Positions 33,311-40,375 of a DNA stretch of 51,860 nucleotides are shown here, one piece after another (position 1 is the first letter of the stretch; each line of letters begins with the position of its first letter). Below the pieces are notes generated by a model that was not told the DNA's origin, made no database searches, and worked only from the letters and a program-made list of their open reading frames with translations. The position numbers and the translations under genes are program-made. Source of the stretch: DATJPR01 sp035506295 (GTDB lineage Bacteria; Bacteroidota; Ignavibacteria; UBA10030; UBA6906); NCBI GenBank assembly GCA_035506295.1, contig DATJPR010000092.1, positions 1-51,860 on the forward strand. The letters are read 5' to 3'.

Positions 33311-34167
33311 GGACGTTCGTAGGCATCCCGTGTGCGCAACCGTCCCACAAGTTCGGCGTCGGGTTCAAACGGGCTCGAGGGCTGCCAGCGGGGCATGTCG
33401 AGGGACAACTCGTCACCAAACGGCAGTCCCCGGAGTTTGCGGTTGTGTGCTGTGATCATGAGCGGCTCGAGGTTGAGCACGTCCAGGGAATTGTACGCCA
33501 GCAGCGTTTCCAACGCCCGCGCGTTTTTCGAACGGCGATATTCGCGCCACAGGAGGACAGCCATATAGCCGTCGACGCCTTCGAGCGTGCCGCGGTCGAG
33601 CCCCAGTTGATGTTCGCAATTCTTCAGTCCCCCCTGAATCCCCACGCTTTTCAGGATGTATCGGAGATCCAGGTGCACCGGAGCAAACGATTCACCGAAT
33701 TGGCGCTGGATAAACGGGAGATCAAAACTCCTGCCGTTGAACGTCACCAGGAGTTCAACCGTCCGCAGATACTTCGGAAACTGCTCGAGATTTCTCCCGT
33801 GGATGAACTGTCGGAGGTCAAGGCCGTCGTAGACGACAATGGTGGTAATGTGATCGGTCCCCCTTCCCATCCCCGTCGTTTCGATGTCCAGGTAGACGGC
33901 TTTCTCCCGGAACGGGCCATAAAGCCGCCACAGCTCCGTTTGCGGAAGAGACTCCGCGAAATATCTCATGTCCCCGGAGCTCATTGCGCGGCGGGAGTGC
34001 GCGAGATGTTCATGCAACGCCGGGCGGATCCTTTCGTCCACGAATCCGTCATGGTCGCCTTCTGCATCGTCCCAGTGTGTGATCCCCGCAGCCCAGAGAG
34101 AGCGCTCGGACCGGACGGAGATCCCGGGAAGATGGCAGAAGGTGTGCTCGAGCATTGATGTGATCAC
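33304..34167 (-). CDS. YprB-like ribonuclease-H-fold 3'-5' exonuclease
   Basis: The protein of about 287 residues has the DEDD exonuclease motifs: YLDIETTGMG (Asp, Glu), LVTFNGRSFDLPFI (Asp) and YNSLDVLNLEPL (Asp). These match the YprB/RNase_H_2 exonuclease-like family. The N-terminal 90 residues contain a helical SSGDMRYFAESL segment typical of the family. The substrate, DNA or RNA, is not known for most members. The start is probably the GTG at 34167, overlapping the previous stop as GTGA; an ATG at 34155 is the alternative. It lies between a secreted coiled-coil protein and the two-component pair. Confidence 0.85.
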   Translation of the reverse strand: MITSMLEHTFCHLPGISVRSERSLWAAGITHWDDAEGDHDGFVDERIRPALHEHLAHSRRAMSSGDMRYFAESLPQTELWRLYGPFREKAVYLDIETTGMGRGTDHITTIVVYDGLDLRQFIHGRNLEQFPKYLRTVELLVTFNGRSFDLPFIQRQFGESFAPVHLDLRYILKSVGIQGGLKNCEHQLGLDRGTLEGVDGYMAVLLWREYRRSKNARALETLLAYNSLDVLNLEPLMITAHNRKLRGLPFGDELSLDMPRWQPSSPFEPDAELVGRLRTRDAYERPW

Positions 34168-34994
34168 TGTCCCTTCTCAAGGTCCTTCAGCCAGGCCTCG
34201 GCCGCGGCACGGCCCGCCGCGACGGTTTCCTTACCGGCGCGATAACACATCTTCCACTGGTCGGACTTTGATTCATACTCGGGGTTCACGAACATCTTGG
34301 TATTTCCCAATCCGTCCTTGAGCTGCGCATTGAAATCGATTCCGTCTGATACCTCGAGAAATTTCTTCAGCCATGAGCGGATCAACGGCGTCGGAGACGT
34401 CGGATAATCCTTTTCCCACGCTGCAAGTTGTTTCTGGTATTCCTGCTTCTGCATCTCGTATCCCTGCTGCGACATCGCCTCCATGTCTTTGGAGTACATC
34501 GGGTTCGCGGGGTCGTCGATGGACTTGAGCTGCGTCTTCATCACCTCGATCACGCCCTTCATCGTTTCCTGCGTCTTGGCGTCGAGCGATTTCATCGATG
34601 CCTCCGTCTGCGCGATGCTCTTCTGCAGGCTCGCCTTTTGTTCACTCTTCAGCGAGTCCATCGATTTCGGCGGCTGGGGGGGTTCGGGTTTCTTTGTGTC
34701 CCGGTATTCCAGGTACTTCCTGGCAAATTCATCGGTCTGCGTGTATGCGCGCGCGTAGGCGGCGATGTCCTTCACAATCGCAGCACGGTCACCTTTTGCC
34801 ACGGCTTTCAGTGCCCGCGCGTCGGGGATGGAGAGATACATGCCGCTGAAGCTCGACCAGATGCAATCATGCGCGACATCGTCCGGAATGTTCAGCTTGC
34901 GCAAAATGTCGGATCCGGTGACGTACGCCTCGCGCAAAGCGATGAGCGGAACTACGCACAACAGGAGAAGGGCGGGGACAAGAATACGTCGCAT
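34164..34994 (-). CDS. Secreted or membrane-anchored coiled-coil protein of unknown function
   Basis: The 276-residue protein begins with a hydrophobic signal or anchor segment (RRILVPALLLLCVVPLIA). A globular part has DDVAHDCIWSSFSGMYLSIP. A Pro-rich turn and a long Lys/Glu/Gln-rich helical stretch at about 105-205 is probably a coiled coil. A C-terminal domain has LIRSWLKKFLEVSDGIDF. I do not recognise the family. The ATG at 34994 has GGAGG seven bases upstream; the frame is open to 35021. It is the first gene of a four-gene series ending with the two-component system, overlapping the exonuclease gene by four bases. Confidence 0.8.
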   Translation of the reverse strand: MRRILVPALLLLCVVPLIALREAYVTGSDILRKLNIPDDVAHDCIWSSFSGMYLSIPDARALKAVAKGDRAAIVKDIAAYARAYTQTDEFARKYLEYRDTKKPEPPQPPKSMDSLKSEQKASLQKSIAQTEASMKSLDAKTQETMKGVIEVMKTQLKSIDDPANPMYSKDMEAMSQQGYEMQKQEYQKQLAAWEKDYPTSPTPLIRSWLKKFLEVSDGIDFNAQLKDGLGNTKMFVNPEYESKSDQWKMCYRAGKETVAAGRAAAEAWLKDLEKGQ

Positions 34995-35072
34995 AGAGAT
35001 CCTCCGGAGGTTGTTGCGCATGGCAGGGTGGACAAGGGCTCTGGCGCAAGATAGGAAAAAACTATTTGCGAT

Positions 35073-35849
35073 TCATTCTCTGGTCGAGGAAAGAAGAAAG
35101 GAACGGACCGCAGACACGAAGGGCGCGGGGGCGTCGGCATGCACCCAATGGCCGCTCCCCGGGATCGTGCGCACCTCGGCGCGGGGAAACATCCGTTTGA
35201 TCAAGGGGATATCATCGTCCCTGACGTAGGCAGAGTGTTCGGCACGGAGGAACAGGGCCGGGCCTTCGAACCGGCGCCCCCCTGCCAGGGGAGCCGCCAC
35301 CGCTTCCCGGCTGCTGTCGAGCGCGGGGAGATTCATCCTCCAGACGTAGTTTCCGTCCTCGCCCCGACGGATGTTGGTGAGAAGAAATGCGCGAACGCGA
35401 TCATCGGGAATTGATTGCTGCAGAGCATGATCGATGTCCGTGCGGGAGGAGAATTCTTCGAGCCGGAGCGACAACAGCGCACGGAGTATCGCTTCGTTCT
35501 CCAGCGGAGATTCATCCGGCGAGATGTCGACGACAATGACCCTTCGCACCTTGGACGAATCGGAGAGGGCAAGTTCCATTGCGACTTTGCCTCCCATCGA
35601 ATGCCCCAGAAGAAATACCGAAGGGAGGGATTCCTGTTGAAGGAATTCGGCGACATCCCCCGCCATGGCCTCGTACGTATGCACTGCATCGTGGGGGGAG
35701 CGGCCGTGATTGCGCAGATCAACGGCATAGACCGTGAAGTCTGCACCGAGCTGTTTTGCCAACCCGTTCCAGTTGTTCGACGATCCGAACAGCCCATGCA
35801 GAATGACGAGCGGTGGGCCCGCGCCGGTCGATCGGGAGAAGAGCCGCAC
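35073..35849 (-). CDS. Alpha/beta hydrolase (YbfF-like esterase)
   Basis: This cytoplasmic hydrolase has about 258 residues. The oxyanion region VILHGLFGSSNNW, the strand VYAVDLRNHGRSP, the nucleophile elbow LLGHSMGGKVAM, the acid region after FLRAEHSAYV and the His in GSGHWVHADAP give a full catalytic set and match YbfF-type esterases. The start is probably the GTG at 35849, immediately after the oxidoreductase stop (TAG at 35853-35851) with AGGA upstream. A longer frame to 35915 would overlap that gene. The spacing implies co-expression with the oxidoreductase. Confidence 0.87.
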   Translation of the reverse strand: MRLFSRSTGAGPPLVILHGLFGSSNNWNGLAKQLGADFTVYAVDLRNHGRSPHDAVHTYEAMAGDVAEFLQQESLPSVFLLGHSMGGKVAMELALSDSSKVRRVIVVDISPDESPLENEAILRALLSLRLEEFSSRTDIDHALQQSIPDDRVRAFLLTNIRRGEDGNYVWRMNLPALDSSREAVAAPLAGGRRFEGPALFLRAEHSAYVRDDDIPLIKRMFPRAEVRTIPGSGHWVHADAPAPFVSAVRSFLLSSTRE

Positions 35850-35850
35850 G

Positions 35851-36849
35851 CTAATCCTGTCGGGCGACGCGGAGTGTCTCTTCGAGGATGCGCATATTCC
35901 TGAGGCCGTTCTCACCCGTCAATTCATACTCCCTGTCGTTGAGAATCGCCTCCGCGAAAAGGTCGATCTCCCGGGCGTAGAGATTGACGGCCCCGAATTT
36001 TTCGGTTGCGCGATCGGAGGGAAGGTCGCCGTTGCCCTTCACGATGTTGACGGCAAGTTTTTCATTGTTGGCGGTGAATTCCGGGACGCTGATCACAGCG
36101 TCGCGGCACACCACTTCAAGGTAGCGGCGCCGGACCGAGGATTCATACGAGCAGTACACCGAGCCGAGGGTGCCGCGGGAGAACCGGAGCGAGAGGTTAG
36201 CCGTGGATTCGGTCGTCTCTGCCGTCGGCAGCGGTTCAAGGTGAGCGCGGATTGAGGCGATTTCGTCTCCGACCAGATAGCGCAGCGTGTCCAAACAGTG
36301 CACGCCGATGTCGAAGAGCGGGCCTCCTCCCGCGGTGCGCATATCGCGGAGCCAGGGGCGGTGACTCTGCTTTCCATTGTACGAGAAGTCCGCGCGCGCG
36401 AACGAGACGGGCCCATACCTTCCGGAGACGATGAGTTCCCGCACCCTGCGGATGGCCGGCGAGAGCCGGACCATGTGACCGACGGAGAGCTTGACGCGGT
36501 TCTTCCTGCACGCGTCGATCATCCGTTCCGCCTCGGCGACGGTAAGCGCCATCGGCTTTTCCACCAGCACATGCTTTCCCGCTTCGGCCGCTGCCACGGT
36601 CTCGGGGCAGTGTGCCGAGTTCACCGAGACAATGAACACGGCCTCGACATCGGGACAGCGCACAAGGTCAGCGACCGTGTCAAACGCAAACGGAACTCCC
36701 ACGTCGCGCGCCTTCTCCTTCGCCTCCGGCAATGACCGTTTCTGCAGCGCGACAAATTCGGCCCGATGCGATTCTCTGATTGCCGGGCCAATGGCGCGCT
36801 CGGCAAAGCGGCCGTAACCCAGGATGCCAAACTTGAGACGACGTTCCAT
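35851..36849 (-). CDS. Gfo/Idh/MocA-family NAD(P)-dependent oxidoreductase
   Basis: The 332-residue protein has an N-terminal Rossmann fold (KFGILGYGRFAERAIGP), the family motif HVLVEKPMALT and a C-terminal alpha/beta domain with GGGPLFDIGVHCLDTLRYLVG. These enzymes oxidise or isomerise sugars and related alcohols; the substrate is not evident here. The start ATG at 36849 is well placed for the fold, but there is no Shine-Dalgarno sequence. The bases directly upstream are a heptanucleotide array. It is followed at once by the alpha/beta hydrolase gene. Confidence 0.91.
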   Translation of the reverse strand: MERRLKFGILGYGRFAERAIGPAIRESHRAEFVALQKRSLPEAKEKARDVGVPFAFDTVADLVRCPDVEAVFIVSVNSAHCPETVAAAEAGKHVLVEKPMALTVAEAERMIDACRKNRVKLSVGHMVRLSPAIRRVRELIVSGRYGPVSFARADFSYNGKQSHRPWLRDMRTAGGGPLFDIGVHCLDTLRYLVGDEIASIRAHLEPLPTAETTESTANLSLRFSRGTLGSVYCSYESSVRRRYLEVVCRDAVISVPEFTANNEKLAVNIVKGNGDLPSDRATEKFGAVNLYAREIDLFAEAILNDREYELTGENGLRNMRILEETLRVARQD

Positions 36850-36851
36850 GG

Positions 36852-36970
36852 AGTAGGCAGTATGCTGTATGCAGAAAGCACTCTGTTATGCAAGGAGTAG
36901 GAAGTGGGACGTAGGAAGTAGGAAGAAAGATGGAGGCTTCGATGCCATCTTCTCAAAGTCTCAGCGTCTC
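36852..36970. repeat. Two 7-base arrays and an 8-base array upstream of the oxidoreductase gene
   Basis: Block 1 (36852-36879) reads AGTAGGC, AGTATGC, TGTATGC, AGAAAGC. Block 2 (36896-36930) reads AGTAGGA, AGTGGGA, CGTAGGA, AGTAGGA, AGAAAGA. Then 8-base units ATCTTCTC, AAAGTCTC, AGCGTCTC run from 36947 to 36970. AAAGTCTC is identical to a unit of the array at 17576-17583. Block 1 ends two bases before the oxidoreductase start codon on the minus strand. Confidence 0.8.
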
Positions 36971-37016
36971 CCTTTCCCCCCTTTCCCCCTGTCCCCCTTC
37001 CTCCCCCTCCCCCCCC
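36970..37016 (-). other. G-rich tract, potential G-quadruplex, after the ferritin gene
   Basis: On the minus strand six G runs follow each other: lengths 8, 5, 5, 5, 6 and 3, with loops of 1, 5, 3, 3 and 3 bases. This fits the usual G-quadruplex pattern very well. The tract begins 20 bases after the ferritin stop codon and would be G-rich in the transcribed mRNA. Confidence 0.7.
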
Positions 37017-37035
37017 TTCTCGCGTTCTTCCACTC

Positions 37036-37530
37036 TCACTTCGCCGCTCGTTGCGCCAGCTGCCGGTCCACCATGATCAACGAGACGCCGCTCTCTCCAG
37101 CGACGTTCAGCATGTGAAGGACGTCCGAGGCGTTCTTCTCTTCCTCGACCTGTTCTTTCACGAACCACTGGAGCTCGATTTGTGTCGCGTGATCGTTCTC
37201 CTTCATCGCAAGGTCATACAGCTTGTTGATCAAGCCGGTGACCTTCTTCTCATGGTCCAGGACCATGGTGAAGAGGGCGCTCGGAGACGTGAACTCTGCC
37301 GCCGGCTTGTCGACCGCTTCAAGGATGACGCGCCCGCCCCGCTCGTTGACGTACCGGAACAGCTTCATGGCATGCTGCAACTCTTCCTGCCACTGAATCC
37401 GCAGCCACGTCGCCATCCCCGGGAGATTCTGGCTCTCGCAAAACGCCGACATCGCGAGGTACAGATAGGCAGAATCGATCTCGGCCTTGATCTGTTGATT
37501 GATGGCAGATTGCAGTGTTGCGCTTAACAT
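37036..37530 (-). CDS. ftnA: Ferritin (non-haem, bacterial FtnA type)
   Basis: The 164-residue subunit forms the 24-mer iron-storage shell. It is a four-helix bundle with ferroxidase ligands in the expected places: the Glu in QQIKAEIDSAYLYLAM, the ExxH-type motif QEELQHAMKLF, and QVEEEKNASDVL. There is no haem-binding Met pattern of bacterioferritin. The ribosome binding site AAAGGA lies seven bases before the ATG. It stands alone between hairpins and repeats, so it is probably its own transcript. No Fur box is recognisable in the short upstream region. Confidence 0.93.
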   Translation of the reverse strand: MLSATLQSAINQQIKAEIDSAYLYLAMSAFCESQNLPGMATWLRIQWQEELQHAMKLFRYVNERGGRVILEAVDKPAAEFTSPSALFTMVLDHEKKVTGLINKLYDLAMKENDHATQIELQWFVKEQVEEEKNASDVLHMLNVAGESGVSLIMVDRQLAQRAAK

Positions 37531-37564
37531 GGCAAATCCTTTCTAGATGAGTCAGAATGTCGCA

Positions 37565-37604
37565 GACAGTTGACAGCGGACAGTTGACCGTCAGCTGTCC
37601 GCTG
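37565..37604. repeat. 7-base array with hairpin between the FKBP and ferritin genes
   Basis: Units GACAGTT, GACAGCG, GACAGTT, GACCGTC run from 37565 to 37592, the same GACAG-type unit as at 17507-17548. The array overlaps an inverted repeat, CAGCGGACAG (37574-37583) with CTGTCCGCTG (37595-37604), which could fold as a hairpin 15 bases past the FKBP stop and act as a terminator. Confidence 0.7.
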
Positions 37605-37619
37605 CCCACCTTCTCAGCC

Positions 37620-38321
37620 TTACTTGACGCTTAGAAGCTCCATCTCAAACGCCAGCGTCGCGTTCGGGGGTATGACACCGCCCGCACCCCGCTCTCCATA
37701 GGCCAGATCCGCCGGGATCCAGACCTGCCACTTGGAACCGACTTTCATCAGTTGAAGGGCCTCATTCCATCCTTTGATCAGACCACCGCACTGGAAGGTG
37801 GCCGGTTCGCCGCGCTTATATGAATTGTCAAACTCCTCGCCGTTCAGCAGAGTTCCACGGTAGTTGACTGTAACCGTTTGGTTTGCCTTGGGCTTCTGTC
37901 CTGTTCCTTCCTTGATCACTTTGTACTGCAAGCCATCGGGGAGCGTGACCACGCCCGGCTGTGTTTTGTTTTGCGCCAGGAAGGCATCACCCTCCGCCTT
38001 ATTCTTATCGCCCTGCGTTTTCATCGTTGCCATCTGTTTCTCCAGCATTTCGTTTTGCCATGCCCGCATGCAGGAATCCATGGCGTTCTTGGAGAGAATC
38101 CTCTTAGCCGAATCGACCAGCGCGTCCTTCATCCCGGCAACGACCGCATCGTAGCTTACTTCGATGGAATCCTTGACAAGGTTGCGGCCGATGTTGAAAC
38201 CAATCCCGTAACTGACGGAGTCTTTTTTCGTCGCGAGGGTGGTTTTTCCTCCCTGATTAATACCCTGGCCCTGGCATCCGAGAACTCCCGCCACCAGGAG
38301 AAGCGCAGCCATGTACTTCAT
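37620..38321 (-). CDS. FKBP-type peptidyl-prolyl isomerase, probable lipoprotein (Mip/FkpA-like)
   Basis: The protein of about 233 residues catalyses prolyl isomerisation in exported proteins. The N-terminus KYMAALLLVAGVLGC is a lipoprotein signal with Cys as the likely lipidated residue, so it is anchored in a membrane facing the periplasm. An alpha-helical dimerisation region (about 30-115) precedes the FKBP domain: LPDGLQYKVIKEGTG, VTVNYRGTLLNGEEFDNSY, GLIKGWNEALQLMKVGSKW, PADLAYGERGAGGVIPPNATL. The start at 38321 is preferred over 38327 because AAAGG then has normal spacing. Confidence 0.92.
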   Translation of the reverse strand: MKYMAALLLVAGVLGCQGQGINQGGKTTLATKKDSVSYGIGFNIGRNLVKDSIEVSYDAVVAGMKDALVDSAKRILSKNAMDSCMRAWQNEMLEKQMATMKTQGDKNKAEGDAFLAQNKTQPGVVTLPDGLQYKVIKEGTGQKPKANQTVTVNYRGTLLNGEEFDNSYKRGEPATFQCGGLIKGWNEALQLMKVGSKWQVWIPADLAYGERGAGGVIPPNATLAFEMELLSVK

Positions 38322-38380
38322 GATCATCCTTTCGTGATAACGTTCGTGTGTTAACGTGAGAGTGGAACAACAAGGGGAAA

Positions 38381-38605
38381 TCAGATGCCGTCGAAGACAT
38401 CGTTCAACAAGGCTTTCGCCTCTTCGGCGTCTTCACCTTCGACATAAAGATCGACGCCCCGGGGGGTGCTCACCATCGAGCCCGCTCCGAAGATCCCCGG
38501 GTCGGGGGATTGGATCACCGATTCGATTCCTTCCTGCCGCAGCGTCTGCCGCGCCCGGTCGGCGTACATCCTGTCGGGAAAATTCTTGACCAACACCAGT
38601 GCCAT
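38381..38605 (-). CDS. DUF2007-family small protein
   Basis: A 74-residue cytoplasmic protein matching the DUF2007 (putative signal-transducing) pattern: LVLVKNFPDRMYADRARQTLRQEGIE begins a ferredoxin-like fold, then the loop GIFGAGSM, the strand GVDLYVEGED and the helix EEAKALLND. Its function is not known. GGGAGG lies before the ATG. It follows the acyl-CoA synthetase gene by 34 bases and may be co-transcribed. Confidence 0.82.
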   Translation of the reverse strand: MALVLVKNFPDRMYADRARQTLRQEGIESVIQSPDPGIFGAGSMVSTPRGVDLYVEGEDAEEAKALLNDVFDGI

Positions 38606-38639
38606 AGACCCTCCCTTTCGCCGGCTGTCGGGCGATCAT

Positions 38640-40364
38640 TCAATGTTGCATCGTGGGCAACGGCTTCACAAGGTATCGCTTGACCTTCTGCGTCGTCGTC
38701 TTTTCGAACTCCGCGTCGCGGATATAGAACTTCCTGATCTGCTTGAACGACGGGAGCTCGCGGTTGATACTCTCGATCTCGTCGGCGATGGTTTCGTGCA
38801 TCAATTCGCGGGTGATCTGGATGCCTTTGCGCTCGGAAAGTTCGATGAACGCTTCCGCGTCGACGACAATCTGCGCGGCGATAATCTCGCCAAGTTTCTT
38901 GTCCTCCTCACCGAAGACCAGCGACTCGAGAATGAAACTGCTCCTGTTGAGCAGGTCCTCGAGCTCTTCGGGGTAGACGTTCTTTCCGCTCTTGGAAATA
39001 ATGACGTTCTTCTTTCTGCCGCAGATATGCAGGAATCCGTCGGCATCGATCTTCCCCAGGTCGCCGGTCTTGAACCAATCGCCTTCAAAGGTGTCCCGTG
39101 TCGCCTGTTCGTTCTTGTAGTACCCGAGCATGACACCCGGCCCCCGGGCCCAAATCTCGCCCACACCCTCGGCGTCCGGTTCATTGATCTTCAGCGTCGT
39201 CCCGGGAAGGGGAATTCCCGCGGAGTCGTCACGAAAATTCTCAAGCTGGTTCAGCGTGAGGATCGGCGAGGTCTCCGTCAGCCCGTATCCCTGAAGAAAA
39301 TTGAAACCGAATTCACGAAGCCCCTTCGCCACGAGAGGATCCTGTGCAGCGCCGCCGGCAATGAAGAGTCGCACTGACCCCCCGAACCGGTCATGGATTT
39401 CCTTGAACACCTGGCGCTTGGAGGCCTTCCAACCGATCAACTGCAGGACGTCCGTCGCCTTGATGACCGAGCCAATCAGTTTCGAGAGCACCTTGCGTTC
39501 GGCGATGCTCTTGTAGATCCGCTTGAACATCTTGTCGTAGAGCAGCGGCACGCCGAGGAGGATCGTCGCCCTGACCTGCTGCAGGTCTTCGACGATCGTC
39601 TTCAGGGATTTTGCAAAATGAACCGACGCCCCTTTGTAGAGAGGGCACAGGAGGCCGCACGTGCAGGCGTATGTGTGATGAATCGGAAGCACCATGAGAA
39701 ACCGGTCTTCCTCGGTGATGTTGACATACTTCGTCATCGCCATCAGGTTCGAGGCAAGGTTCGCCTGACTCAGCATGACGCCCTTCGCGCGGCCGAGCGA
39801 TCCCGACGTGAAGATGACCTCCGCAAGATCTTCAGGATTGATGTCCGGAAGGGCCTGGGTGTCGCACCCGGGGCTTTTCTGGATCAACTCCATCATGGAG
39901 AGCATGTCGCCCTGCGAAGACGCCGCATCCATGTTGATGTAGTAACGGAGGTGGTGCAGCGAGCCCCGTCGTTCATCAAAGATCGGCTCCAGGGATTCTG
40001 GATAGACGACGGCAACGGAGTCGGATTCGTGCAGGATGTTCAGGATGTCGTTGATCGGCAGGTTGCGGTCGATGGGGACGACGACGTCATTGAAGCACAT
40101 GCCGGTCAGGTACGCCAGGGCCCACTGCACGCGGTTCTCCCCGATGACCGCAATGTGGCTCCTCTCCTTGATCCCGAGTCGCTGCAGCGCCGTTCCGAAC
40201 TTCAGCACCATCCGCAGAAGGGCGGCAAAGGTGAGTCGGTTCACCGGCGTGTCCTTCAAGTCCTCCATCGCCAGCTTTTCCCCATGAACACGCGCGGAGC
40301 GGAGGACCAGATCCTGGATCGAGGTTATGGTCGGAACGTCGTAGTATACCGGTGTGATGCTCAT
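38640..40364 (-). CDS. AMP-forming long-chain acyl-CoA synthetase (FadD-like)
   Basis: The 574-residue enzyme activates a carboxylic acid, probably a long-chain fatty acid, with ATP and CoA. The phosphate-binding loop reads FTSGSLGRAKGVML (TSGTTG-x-PKG in most relatives). YGLTETSPILTLN, WFKTGDLG, the hinge DGFLHICGRKKN and the late Lys region TQKVKRYLVK complete the adenylation motifs. The start is the ATG at 40364 with GGAG six bases before it, 11 bases from the fumarase stop. The longer frame to 40787 only reads antisense-like sequence inside the fumarase gene. Confidence 0.92.
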   Translation of the reverse strand: MSITPVYYDVPTITSIQDLVLRSARVHGEKLAMEDLKDTPVNRLTFAALLRMVLKFGTALQRLGIKERSHIAVIGENRVQWALAYLTGMCFNDVVVPIDRNLPINDILNILHESDSVAVVYPESLEPIFDERRGSLHHLRYYINMDAASSQGDMLSMMELIQKSPGCDTQALPDINPEDLAEVIFTSGSLGRAKGVMLSQANLASNLMAMTKYVNITEEDRFLMVLPIHHTYACTCGLLCPLYKGASVHFAKSLKTIVEDLQQVRATILLGVPLLYDKMFKRIYKSIAERKVLSKLIGSVIKATDVLQLIGWKASKRQVFKEIHDRFGGSVRLFIAGGAAQDPLVAKGLREFGFNFLQGYGLTETSPILTLNQLENFRDDSAGIPLPGTTLKINEPDAEGVGEIWARGPGVMLGYYKNEQATRDTFEGDWFKTGDLGKIDADGFLHICGRKKNVIISKSGKNVYPEELEDLLNRSSFILESLVFGEEDKKLGEIIAAQIVVDAEAFIELSERKGIQITRELMHETIADEIESINRELPSFKQIRKFYIRDAEFEKTTTQKVKRYLVKPLPTMQH

Positions 40365-40375
40365 GTCGGCTCCGG

